From Aphanomyces cochlioides (lineage: Eukaryota > Oomycota > Saprolegniomycetes > Saprolegniales > Verrucalvaceae), in assembly GCA_019828595.1 (NCBI GenBank), contig JAHQRK010000010.1, forward strand, positions 1,922,001-1,986,000: DNA of 64,000 bases, read 5' to 3'. The notes beneath the pieces were generated by a model that worked only from the letters and a program-made list of their open reading frames with translations, was not told the DNA's origin and did no database searches. The position numbers and the translations under genes were made by a program. Below are positions 10,581 through 19,656 of the stretch, one piece after another (the first letter of the stretch is position 1; each line of letters opens with the position of its first letter).

Positions 10581-11111
10581 TAAGCATTCAAGTCGAATGA
10601 CAGCTTTACTCACAGTGCGTGCCGATGGTCTGAAATTGCCAATTGTGTTTATCATTCGCGGTGTTGATGGTAGCTCAATTGAGAAGAACGAGTTTGACAG
10701 CTACCCAGCTGGTCATTTCTATTACATGCAACAGAAGGCGTGGATAAATGGAAATGTGTGGAAGAGGTATCTGCGCGATGTACTTGCGGACAACATTGAG
10801 GATCCATCTGTTCTCTTGGTGGACAATTTTGACTGTCATGTCAGCAACGAAAGCGAACGCATCATTGGTGACGAACTTGGAAGTGTACTTTACCCTCTGC
10901 CCCCAACAGTACCTCGCACTGCCAGCCATTAGATGTTTCTATCATGGGGCCTTTCAAGCAACACTTGCGAGATTTGTGGATCATGTCTGATGTCACAGCC
11001 ACAACTGCAAAAGAAAAGCGAATTGTTATGATAGAAAGGGCCATTCGAGCTTGGAGCATGATATCCGAAGATGAAGTGCGAGCGAGTTTCAAAAAGGCTT
11101 TGTCGATTTAA
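10539..11111 (+). pseudogene. pogo/Tigger-like (DDE_1) transposase, C-terminal part
   Basis: The catalytic part of a pogo-type transposase. Visible motifs: TALLTVRADGLKLPIVF (about 10597-10650), LLVDNFDCHVS holding the second Asp (about 10813-10845), and, after a one-base shift at about 10900 in a run of C, SHCQPLDVSIMGPFKQHLRD with the LQPLD-type block of the family. It ends at a TAA near 11111. The DNA-binding half normally found upstream is missing or replaced by the basic repeat protein. The frameshift makes it inactive. Confidence 0.75.
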
Positions 11112-11147
11112 ATCTCAACTTTAATATACATGTTCTTTTTCTCTTTT

Positions 11148-11391
11148 AAGAACTCTTGAGTTCTTTTTTAAATAGGTTCTTTTATAATTTAGAAAGAGAT
11201 TCCGTTTCTAAAATATAAAAGAATTGAAAATTTGTTTTAAAACTAATTTTCAATTCTGATTTATAAAGGCATTGTTTAAAATCAATGCTTTTATGATTCA
11301 GAATTGAAAATCAGTTTAAAAACAAATTTTCAATTCTAAATGTTATTTAAAATGAGTTAAAATGATGTTTAGGAAACTAAACACCATTTTA
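11148..11391. repeat. Run of six consecutive stem-loops
   Basis: Six inverted repeats follow one another with almost no gap. Stems are 11148-11155/11158-11165, 11177-11195/11205-11223 (19 bp, one mismatch), 11220-11232/11245-11257 (13 bp perfect), 11263-11274/11283-11294 (one G-T pair), 11300-11311/11326-11337 (12 bp perfect) and 11358-11372/11377-11391 (15 bp, one mismatch, GAAA loop). Stems three and five share the same word agaattgaaaat. The tract is AT-rich and lies just after the pogo-type fragment. Function unknown. Confidence 0.85.
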
Positions 11392-12018
11392 GAACACAGA
11401 ACAAAAAAAGATTTATTAAAATTAAAATGATATCCCGCCAAAGAGTTTTTTTACTAAAGTCTGGGTGCCCCACCCAAAGATAGCTTTGGATTTCCAAACG
11501 AAAGTGGCACTGTTGACCTGTTGCCCTGGTCTATTCTCGCGGGGAACTGTGTCCTAGAGAACCAAGGTGTAGGGTAGCGATGTCGCTGGCTTGGGGCAGA
11601 CCCCCCCCCCGAAGAGGGATTAAGACGAGCATGCGACTGTTTGACAGGAAATCGGGAAGTGAATTGATCTGGTGTCCATGAGTCGGCGTAGAGGTAAAGC
11701 ACAGTAGAAACATAGCACCTGATTGAAAGAACATGATGTATAAAAGAACGACTGGTTGCAGGATATTGTGATATTTTAAACAAGGTATTTAAAATAAAAT
11801 ATGTTATATTATATTGATTAAAGTATAGAGTATTTTATCCGTTTTTTTAAATTGGGATGAGATGTCTAACCTTTGAATGGATGCACGAATTCTCCTTCTT
11901 GAAGTTCTGCATGATTTAAATATGCTACCTTTAATACCTTGTGACCTTTGTTAACTGTTTCGTTGTTTCAACAATCATCTATGTGAATTTTCATTTTCTC
12001 TTATCAACAAATAAACTG
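11392..12018. other. Intervening sequence, unassigned
   Basis: A frame at 11454-11783 (minus) is open for 109 codons but rich in Ser, Pro and Arg and has no recognised motif; it is probably a repeat and not a gene. The rest is AT-rich and non-coding. Confidence 0.3.
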
Positions 12019-13791
12019 CTACAATTTATATTTTGTCAATGAACCAGCTGTCGTATTTTTATTCAAGGGTTTGATTAGCTCGATATGATTGGCCATATAA
12101 GTCCAATTTCGTGGCCAATCAAAAAGCTCATACGCGCTGTTATTCAACGTCGCTCCCTGTATTCCATAATCTTTCGTTCCTTGAAGGTAGCGGAGTACAC
12201 ACTTAGCGATGTGTTGGTGTTCTTCTTCAGGGTTGTTGAGGTGCCGTGAAAGCAATGTAACAGTAAAAGCGATATCAGGACGCGTTGTCGTCGTGAGATA
12301 GAGCAGTTCGCCCACCACATTGCGAAATGGGAACAAGGATGTAGAACTAGACGATCGGAAAGAGGCTGTATGGCTGTCCTGAGGTGTTGAAATTGGATTG
12401 CAGTCGGCAAGGCCATGCTTAGCAAGTATGTCCGAGATGTATCGGCTTTGGTGTAGTAAAATGGAACCATCCTCAAGGCGTTTAACTTCGATGCCGAGGC
12501 AGTAGGTTAAGGTTCCCAAGTCCTTCATGGTGAAGCGAGCGGATAAGGCACCTTTCGTGGAGTCCATTAAGTTTGAATGTGTGGACAGAAGGATGAGGTC
12601 GTCGACATATACGCCCACCAAAACTAAACCTTGGGGTGTACGTCGGAAGTAGATGCATGGATCAGACGTAAGTTGTGTGAAGCGTTGTGACTTAAAGTAA
12701 GAATCCAATGCAGAGTTCCATTCACGGGAAGATTGTTTAAGTCCATAGATGCTTTTGTTCAAACGGCAGACAAGATGTTCTGAGCCAGGTTGAACATATC
12801 CCGGAGGTTGTTTCATGTAGAATGTTTCCTGGAGGTTTCCGTTGAGGAAAGAAGTTTGCACATCCATGTGGCAGATATGCATGGAACTCATCGCAGCAAG
12901 AGCAAGTAGGAAACGAATGCTCGAAGTGCGGATTACAGGAGCAAACACTTCAGTGTAGTCAACGCCAGCAACTTGAGTGAAGCCTTGAGCAACAAGGCGT
13001 GCTTTGTAGCGTGACAAAGAACCATCAGCAGCGTACTTCTTCGTAAAGATCCATCGGCATCCAATGGGTTTACGGTCAGGTGGAAGTTCACACAGAGTCC
13101 AAGTATTGTGTTGCATCAATGAATTGTATTCGGCATCAGTAGCCTTAATCCATTCATTTTTCTCTGGTGAAGCATGGGCTTGACGTATAGTCGAAGGTAG
13201 CCCGGTTGATTGCAAGGCTAAAGCAACGAGAAGTCGATGTTGCTTGCTCAGTTGATGTTCATCAACATCAGAGTTTGCCTCAGGTCGAAGGCAAAACAAA
13301 CTGAGTGCCAAGGACTCAAACTGTTCACAAAGCGCATCTTCGTCGAACGAAGTCGAGTCTGTCGACGCCGGAGGAGGCATCATGACGGGAACAAACTCAG
13401 GAGTGACAACAGGGGTGTCCGTGCGAGACATTGGTCCTTGTGAAGGTGAGGACGGCAATGGGATGTCCGCAGGAGATTCAGCAGGTGATTGTTGTGGAGC
13501 AGGCTCAACACGAGAAGACGTGGAGTCATCGAGTGGTTGCGAAGGTGTGTTCTCAACGCGAGACTCGGAAGTGTCAGCTTCAGTGATGGAAGGTGTGGGA
13601 GGTGTGCTCTGTATTGGTCTTGTCGGTGGTGTTAAAGGTTCAGCCAACGTGGACTGAGGAACGTGTACAGGAGGCACATTGTAGCGAGGATTGCCGCGAC
13701 GGATGCGAGTCGAACGTCTTGGAACGATCGTAGTTCCTTCATTTGGAGCGGGTATGGTAGAAGCTGGTCGAGCTGCAGGTAGTGCTAAAGT
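12019..13791 (-). pseudogene. Copia-1 reverse transcriptase part, same frame after an in-frame stop
   Basis: It continues in exactly the same frame as the gag-integrase part; the only break is one TAG. After a Pro/Ser-rich linker come RT motifs GCRWIFTKKYAADGSLSRYKARLVAQG, FAPVIRTSSIRFLLALA, MDVQTSFLNGNL and LVGVYVDDLILLS with the catalytic Asp pair (sequence blocks quoted here are separate pieces). The protein stops after the LRYLQGTKDYG block, where RNase H should begin, and then runs into about 45 unrelated codons. The 3' end has been lost by deletion or a later event. Confidence 0.85.
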
Positions 13792-16092
13792 CTAATCTCT
13801 TAGAGACAGCTCGTCATCATCGTCGATCTCATCAATGAGTTGAGAGACGGGTGATTCATCAGCCGACGGTTCTTCAGTAAAGAAACTCGTGGTTTCATTA
13901 AAGACAACATTACGACTGACGATGATCCGTTCTGAGCTTGAGGTGTAAAGACGATAACCTTTGACGTTAGGCTCGTGACCAAGATACATGGCACGTATCG
14001 TCTTGGAAGCAAACTTGGTTCGTTGATGCGATTCAACATGCGCATAAGCTTCACAGCCAAAAATACGCAGGTTACCAAGATCAGGCTTAGACTTCCATAG
14101 TTTCTCGAAGGGTGTCATACCAGGAGTGGACGCTGAGTATGTCCGATTCCGTAGGTACATTGCATGAGACACAGCTTCGGCCCAAAATCGCAAAGGTGCT
14201 TTGCAGAAGTGAAGCAATGATCTTGCACATTCGACGAGAGTGCGATTCATGCGTTCACTGACACCATTTTGCTGCGGGGTATGCGGAACGGTCGCATCGT
14301 GTTGGATGCCATTCTCGAGTAAGAACTCGGAGAATAAAGTCGAGAAGTATTCACCGCCATTGTCGGAACGGAGACACCGCACAGGTAGATCGAATTGAGT
14401 GCGGCAATAGGCAGTGAACTCCTTGAAGCATTGGAGAGCATCCGACTTGTTCTTGAGAAAGAACACAAAGCCATAACGCGAATAATCATCGGTAAACGTG
14501 ATGAAATACCGAGATCGATCACGAAGTGCAGGATGACGCATAGGTCCACAAATGTCCGAATGTACCAAAGCAAACGGTTCCGAAGTTGTGGAGATAGAGC
14601 GCTTGGGGAATGGTAAACGAGACTGCTTCCCAGCAAGGCAGCTTTCGCAAAAAGCATGTTTGCAGTCATCAAGCTCAATGCCATCAGTGTATTGACACGT
14701 TTTAGCAGTATACTTCACACTAATATGACCAAGGCGAGCATGCCAAAGGTCAGCTGGAGTTGGAGTAGCGGAAGTTGTCAACAAGGACAAACCAACGTGA
14801 GGAGTGGAAGACGAATGAGTTGGCAAAGGGTTTGCAATGTCGAGGTAGTACAAGTTGTCGCGTTTGAAGCCTTGAGCATACACAACTTCTTCGCGAGTAA
14901 TGTAGCAAGCATTACAATGGAACTGAGAGTTGAATCCTCGATCAGTTACTCTCGACAAGGAGAAAAGGTTGTACTGTAGGTTCGGAATGAACAGTACATC
15001 TTGGAGGGTGATTGTGACAGGAATGATACCGGTGGGTGTGTTCATCTCAAGTAAGACAGAACCGGTGCCTGCAATCGGCATGTCACTTCCATTGGCAGCT
15101 CGAACTGTACCCTCAAATGGTTGAAGTTCTTCAAACCATGCAGCATCGTTGCAGAAATGATCCGATGCGCCAGAGTCAAGGATCCACGCAGATGACGAAG
15201 CGGGAGACTCGAAGGCATTGAGAGTATAGTGAGGCCCTAACGTCAGCATGCTTACAGACGAGCGAGCATTGCGACGTGTGTTTGCGGCAGTCTGAGACGC
15301 AAGAGATGTCGTGGAAGATGGTTGGAATTCGATTCGACATTGGTTGGATTGAGAAGAAGTCTGTTGACGCTGGTCGCGTTGCTTACGACGACAGTTTTCT
15401 TCAGTGTGATTTGGTATGTTGCAGTAAGCACAAACTGTTTCATTGTTGGTGTCGGGTTGAGCATGTCCATTGCGACGTGGTTTGCGTCGTTGATTACGAC
15501 GGAGGGACAGATCAGCTTCATCGACTGGAGTCGCTGGTGGACTGTTTGAACGCGATTGTTCACGGTTATACGCTTGGAGAAGTTCCGTGGTGATGGGCGA
15601 AAGCGTCGAGGCGTCAATCGGTTTCCGTTGCAAAAGGTGACTTTGAAGTTGCACGAACATGTTGAATCGTGAGTCCAAACCATTAAGGAAGAAATGAACG
15701 ACTTGTTCGTCAGAGAACTTAATGCCAGCATTGGTAGCATCTTTAATAGCAAGGTCGAACCGGTCGCAATGAGAGCGAGGTGTTTCGTTGTGACGCATGC
15801 GCATGTGGGTAACTTCATCAATCAGGCGTCCATGACCAACGAAGGACTTGTTACCATAACGGTCACGAAGGATCTTCATCATTTCGACGGCATCTTCAGT
15901 GGTATATACCATGTGCGCGTGTAAGTCATCAATGGCAGCAAGTATAATTACTCGCGCTAATATATTCTTGGAGTTATAATCTTCTGCAGTTTGAGGTAGA
16001 TTCTTGAAAATTTGGGCACAGTCCTTGAGTTCCATATACGCCATGACGCGCGTATGCCATTGGACAAAATTGGTGCCATCAAAAGTGTTCAC
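13792..16092 (-). CDS. Copia-1 gag-protease-integrase part
   Basis: First two thirds of the Copia polyprotein. Order on the minus strand: gag (from 16092), zinc knuckle CAYCNIPNHTEENC, aspartic protease with WILDSGASDHFCN, GAG-pre-integrase with DLWHARLGHISVK, and the integrase core with SDICGPMRHP, DYSRYGFVFF, NGGEYFSTLF and VPHTPQQNGVSERMNRT (DDE residues visible). The frame stops at a TAG at 13792-13794. It has no ATG at its start, because the nested transposon cuts the gene at 16095; the native start codon was not found on the other side. Confidence 0.9.
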   Translation of the reverse strand: MNTFDGTNFVQWHTRVMAYMELKDCAQIFKNLPQTAEDYNSKNILARVIILAAIDDLHAHMVYTTEDAVEMMKILRDRYGNKSFVGHGRLIDEVTHMRMRHNETPRSHCDRFDLAIKDATNAGIKFSDEQVVHFFLNGLDSRFNMFVQLQSHLLQRKPIDASTLSPITTELLQAYNREQSRSNSPPATPVDEADLSLRRNQRRKPRRNGHAQPDTNNETVCAYCNIPNHTEENCRRKQRDQRQQTSSQSNQCRIEFQPSSTTSLASQTAANTRRNARSSVSMLTLGPHYTLNAFESPASSSAWILDSGASDHFCNDAAWFEELQPFEGTVRAANGSDMPIAGTGSVLLEMNTPTGIIPVTITLQDVLFIPNLQYNLFSLSRVTDRGFNSQFHCNACYITREEVVYAQGFKRDNLYYLDIANPLPTHSSSTPHVGLSLLTTSATPTPADLWHARLGHISVKYTAKTCQYTDGIELDDCKHAFCESCLAGKQSRLPFPKRSISTTSEPFALVHSDICGPMRHPALRDRSRYFITFTDDYSRYGFVFFLKNKSDALQCFKEFTAYCRTQFDLPVRCLRSDNGGEYFSTLFSEFLLENGIQHDATVPHTPQQNGVSERMNRTLVECARSLLHFCKAPLRFWAEAVSHAMYLRNRTYSASTPGMTPFEKLWKSKPDLGNLRIFGCEAYAHVESHQRTKFASKTIRAMYLGHEPNVKGYRLYTSSSERIIVSRNVVFNETTSFFTEEPSADESPVSQLIDEIDDDDELSLRD

Positions 16093-16368
16093 GTATGATT
16101 TATTGTGCCTTGCAGAGATTTTGGCTATTCCATGGCTAAATCGAGTGATTAACCGCTTTGTTACAGGTTATTAAATAACGAGACTGTGTGAATAACATCA
16201 CAAAACACCTTACGCCCCAATGCTTTACATCAAGGACTTGAGCCTCGATTTATCCAATCAACCTCATAATTGCAGTTTTAAACGCGCCATTCACGGGGAA
16301 ATTACATGAACTGAAGGCAGTTTCAGTAAAGCACACCTGTTACATAAATCTATTTGTGCCCCTTCACC

Positions 16369-17391
16369 ATGACTTACAGCAAGGACATGCGTTGGCGAAC
16401 CATTGTACTCCGATATGTGTACGCCATTGATGTCAGCGACATAGCATTGCTTTTAGGCATGAAAGAGCGATCTATAGTTCGATGGAATCAACAATTTAAG
16501 TCACTTGGGCACGTTTCTCCTCACAACCATCAAAAACGAGGCTCAAGATGGGATCAGACTGTCATCGACTTTGTGAATGACTATACGATTGTACATCCCT
16601 GCTTCTATATTGAAGAAATCCAAGCTGCCATTCGAGAGAGGTTTCCGTCTCTCAAAAACACAAGTACAGCAACGATATGCCGTGCTTTGAAATTCGACTT
16701 GAACTTGACGAGAAAAGTTTTAGAAAAGCGAGCTCGCGAAAGCAGCGATGCTGAAATACGAATGTATCACGATCGTCTCCGACCATTTTATACTAATCAG
16801 TCACAGCTTGTGTTTGTTGATGAAACATCCAAAGATGGCCGAGATGCCCTCCGTAAGTTTGCTTGGTCAAGACGAAACACTCCAGCAATAGTCTCGTTGT
16901 CGTTCAGCAGAGGACAGCGTGTTTCTATTGTTGCTGCAATGGATTGCAATGGATATTTCGGCTGGGATTTTGCCGAAGGTACATTTGATCGGAATTCATT
17001 TCATTCAGTCATGTGTAAAAACGTGATCCCATACTTGAATCCTTGGCCATTGCCAAGATCCATATTGATTGTTGACAATGCCAAAATTCATATGTACTCT
17101 GAGCTTGAGGATGCCGTCCATTCTAAAGGGGCTCTACTCTTTTTTCTCCCTCCATACTCCCCTCATCTAAACCCTATTGAAGTTGGCTTTGCACAGCTGA
17201 AAAAATGGATATTGAAGTACCCTTTGGCATTTCGAGAGGATATCAGAGCAACACTTGAAGTCGCCTTGGTTAAGTGCATCGAGCCAAACCAGAAATCACG
17301 GCTTCTTGAAAGCGCTGGGGCCAAATTGTACCATCACTGCGGCTGTGAAGTGGATAGACTTGATCATTTGATGTTTGAATTTGAACATTAG
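16369..17391 (+). CDS. DD34E transposase (IS630-Tc1-mariner superfamily)
   Basis: A 340-residue DDE transposase, intact. N-terminal helix-turn-helix (RYVYAIDVSDIALLLGM, then SIVRWNQQF), a second DNA-binding part with RESS...IRMYHDR, and the catalytic DDE_3 domain: FVDETSKDGRD (first Asp), ILIVDNAKIHMY (second Asp) and YSPHLNPIEVGFAQLK (Glu). Thirty-four residues separate the second Asp and the Glu. The start chosen is the ATG in caccatgactta; an upstream TTG in frame is not a credible start. It catalyses cut-and-paste movement of the element whose inverted repeats flank it. Confidence 0.9.
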   Translation: MTYSKDMRWRTIVLRYVYAIDVSDIALLLGMKERSIVRWNQQFKSLGHVSPHNHQKRGSRWDQTVIDFVNDYTIVHPCFYIEEIQAAIRERFPSLKNTSTATICRALKFDLNLTRKVLEKRARESSDAEIRMYHDRLRPFYTNQSQLVFVDETSKDGRDALRKFAWSRRNTPAIVSLSFSRGQRVSIVAAMDCNGYFGWDFAEGTFDRNSFHSVMCKNVIPYLNPWPLPRSILIVDNAKIHMYSELEDAVHSKGALLFFLPPYSPHLNPIEVGFAQLKKWILKYPLAFREDIRATLEVALVKCIEPNQKSRLLESAGAKLYHHCGCEVDRLDHLMFEFEH

Positions 17392-17392
17392 T

Positions 17393-18274
17393 TTATAGCA
17401 TGTGTTCTTCAATCTCAATGTCAGACGGCTTGTGATCAATATCCTCCATATTTGTTGTTGGCTTGGACTGCTGAATTGGTGATCTGTACGGAGCAATCAA
17501 ACTGTAAGGTGGTAGTTGCAATGCCAGTCTCATGTCTGTCAAATTTACTTGCATGGTCACAACGTCTCCGTTAATTCGAAATCGCACTGGTCGATACTCG
17601 TCACTTTCACGAGCATTTCTATTTTGTAAATCAGACCGTATTGATGCTGCCTGTTGATCGATATGAGAGAGCTGTGCTATTGTAGGGTTGTTTGGCAAAT
17701 TGACAAAGTCGGGTGTTCCAATTTGCCTGGCCATTTGAGTTGCCATGTATCGTGTTGTTGCTGGACCTGGAGTCTCAGTCCACTCTACGGAGAGAATTCG
17801 CTGGGTCATTTCATTGATTCTATCCTCCGTTGCGCGTCGAATGGTTTGAGGGTTGGTTGAAGACTTTTTCAAGTATACAAAACTCTCCAAGTGAAAGCTG
17901 CCAGGGTTTGCTTTCATTTGGCTGTTTGTCCACGCAATACTGGCCGTTTCCGTGAGGTTAGAGTTGTTCACAACCAAGTAGTCAACTTGCTTGGTATGGA
18001 CTCCAGGCTTGACCAAAATCTCGAATCGTTCATCAAACATCAGCGATTCCTTCTTTTGTGCATGGTTTGTGTCATAGCGAGCAACAGTCTCCTGAACTCT
18101 ATCGGTTATCTTGGAGCGCAGAATTCGGTAAGAGTCGTTGCGTGTGTCAAAAAGTAGAGTAGTAGGGTTTTCAGCCATTGTGCGACTTGTTCCATGAGGT
18201 GCACCAATTTTCACCGTCAACAAGATTGAAAGCATATCAGGCATTGGAATCGCGGTTCTTCTTGGATGAGCCAT
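17393..18274 (-). CDS. Second gene of the nested transposon, function unknown
   Basis: A 293-residue frame read from the ATG of MAHPRRT, convergent with the transposase and inside the same inverted repeats. No domain is recognised. It is mixed alpha/beta in composition, has no signal peptide or membrane segment, and ends in an acidic tail (SDIEIEEHML). The single-base gap between the two stops means the pair moves as a unit. Accessory proteins of this kind are unusual in Tc1/mariner elements. It might bind DNA, regulate transposition, or be a captured host gene; nothing in the sequence decides this. Confidence 0.65.
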   Translation of the reverse strand: MAHPRRTAIPMPDMLSILLTVKIGAPHGTSRTMAENPTTLLFDTRNDSYRILRSKITDRVQETVARYDTNHAQKKESLMFDERFEILVKPGVHTKQVDYLVVNNSNLTETASIAWTNSQMKANPGSFHLESFVYLKKSSTNPQTIRRATEDRINEMTQRILSVEWTETPGPATTRYMATQMARQIGTPDFVNLPNNPTIAQLSHIDQQAASIRSDLQNRNARESDEYRPVRFRINGDVVTMQVNLTDMRLALQLPPYSLIAPYRSPIQQSKPTTNMEDIDHKPSDIEIEEHML

Positions 18275-18456
18275 TGAAGGAATGAATAATGTGTATGAGA
18301 GAGGTGGCGGTCTTGCTGTTTGCAATACTAGTGGTCTGTTATTTATAGATAATTCACCGGTGATTTATGGTTGTTTCGTTTCGAATAGCATCAGTTGAAT
18401 CAGTGTTTTACCGTTGTTATTCACAGGACAAACCTTCTGCAAGGCACAATAAATCA

Positions 18457-19003
18457 AGAAATTGTCTTGAAGAAATGTTAAAACCTCGAAACTTGATATT
18501 TGTGTTGTGTTGTTAGTGACTTCAGTTGTGAGTGATGGTCACGAGTGATGGTCTTGTTCCCGGAATATGTCGGGAAAGATCGAGATGTCTTGCGCTCGAC
18601 TTGTCTTCCGGATCCGGATAATGTGTGTCATGGAAACCGGGAATGTATGTCTTGAGTGACTTGGTGTCTTGAAGGTTTGATAAAATACAGCAAACTCAAC
18701 TAGGAGTTCAGCCAATCAACGTTCAGCTTACAGCCCTTTCCTTAGTGTACTAACCCGAGATCTCACAAAAGGAGTCCAGGCAGGGATCTGTAGTGCTGCT
18801 GAAGTTGATTTGTCTTCTACGCACGCTTCGGCGACTTTTGGCTCAACGGCGGGCTCGCGGGACGGCGGCACGAAAGGCGACGGGGCGCGGCGTCTCGGGG
18901 CTCGGCGGGGTGCGGCGGGACGGCTGGGCTTCGGGCGGTTGATCTAGCGTCGGAGGCTAGGTCAAACGGTGGCGGCAGCGGCGGCGGTAGAGGGCTCGTA
19001 ACC
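18457..19003 (-). other. Copia-1 leader with a GC-rich segment
   Basis: Non-coding leader of Copia-1. It includes a strongly G-rich stretch at about 18840-18990 made of ggcgg-type words; Copia-2 has a similar stretch at about 38580-38650. The primer-binding-like site adjoins the LTR start at 19004. Confidence 0.6.
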
Positions 19004-19584
19004 TCTAGAAGGGAAGTTGGAAAGTGAATTGGATGGTTAACATGAAAGCTAGCTAGGCCTAGTGTGAATTATGTGGTCTTCGTTTGTCTTCGTTTGTCTT
19101 CTGGAGTCTTCTGGAACACGCAATATACAAGTTGTTTTATAGTTAAGAGACCTTTCTCGAATGTGAAAGTTGAGATTACATTCTAGAAGTTTCAACACTT
19201 AGCTCAAAATCTCTAGAGCCTAACCGGGAAAAGCTTGGACAGATTGCTGTTGTTTTATCGTTGTTCACTAGATTTCAAGATCTTGGCGAAGACGGGAGCG
19301 GGTTACCAAAACGTTTTTATTAGACACAGATACCAAAAACTACAGCAGAGTAACAATCAATTGAAGTGGAAATCTTTTTCTAAGCTAATAGCCTCTAAAA
19401 TTCCCAGGCAAATTAGAAAGCTCTCGCAATAATAATATATCTAGGATATTTTGCAATCGTATTGTCTCTAAACCTGGACGAAGGCCTGTTAACGGAGGCA
19501 CCCCAGCGGGACACAGCTGTAATTACCAACCATAAGCTAGAAGCATATATTCTAGCATTTCTTTCGCCTACCAACAAGGACTTC

Positions 19585-19616
19585 AAACCCCGGGCGAAGC
19601 CGGGTAGTTCTGCTAG
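19585..19616 (+). mobile_element. Possible Helitron 3' terminus
   Basis: The sequence cccgggcgaagccgggt forms a small GC-rich hairpin (19590-19606), followed after 8 bases by CTAG and then T (about 19613-19617). A hairpin about ten bases before CTRR next to a T is the signature of a Helitron 3' end. No Helitron gene or 5' end was found. Confidence 0.4.
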
Positions 19617-19656
19617 TATCACATGGAGGATGAAAGCACTTGGTTGTTCATGAAGG

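Larger units (their letters stand above)
16096..18456. mobile_element. Two-gene Tc1/mariner-type DNA transposon nested in Copia-1
   Basis: A 2361-bp element with 20-bp perfect terminal inverted repeats, tgatttattgtgccttgcag at 16096-16115 and its reverse complement at 18437-18456. Inside are two convergent genes: a transposase (plus, 16369-17391) and an unknown gene (minus, 17393-18274), whose stops are one base apart. A TA lies outside the left end, but no matching TA is seen outside the right end, so the target duplication is not certain. Both frames are intact, which suggests recent movement. Confidence 0.8.
12019..19197 (-). mobile_element. Copia-1 retrotransposon, 3' truncated and carrying a nested transposon
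   Basis: A Ty1/Copia LTR retrotransposon on the minus strand. Coding runs from 16092 down to about 12150. The leader is at about 18457-19003 and is similar to the Copia-2 leader in the segment around 18695-18775 (shared actaggagt and gatatctcacaaaaggag-like words). A GGTTACGAGCCC primer-binding-like site lies at 18992-19003 and the 5' LTR begins at 19004. The LTR outer end is uncertain (about 19197). No 3' LTR is found below 12019, and the RNase H part is missing, so the element is truncated. A 2.36-kb DNA transposon (16096-18456) sits at the start of gag. Confidence 0.75.

Noticed and set aside
11454..11783. Open minus-strand frame of 109 codons
   Set aside because: Low-complexity Ser/Pro/Arg composition, no motif, and an overlapping second frame of similar quality; treated as a repeat or chance.
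16093..16368. Start of the DD34E transposase at an upstream in-frame TTG
   Set aside because: The ATG at 16369 has a normal context and gives the family's usual N-terminus.
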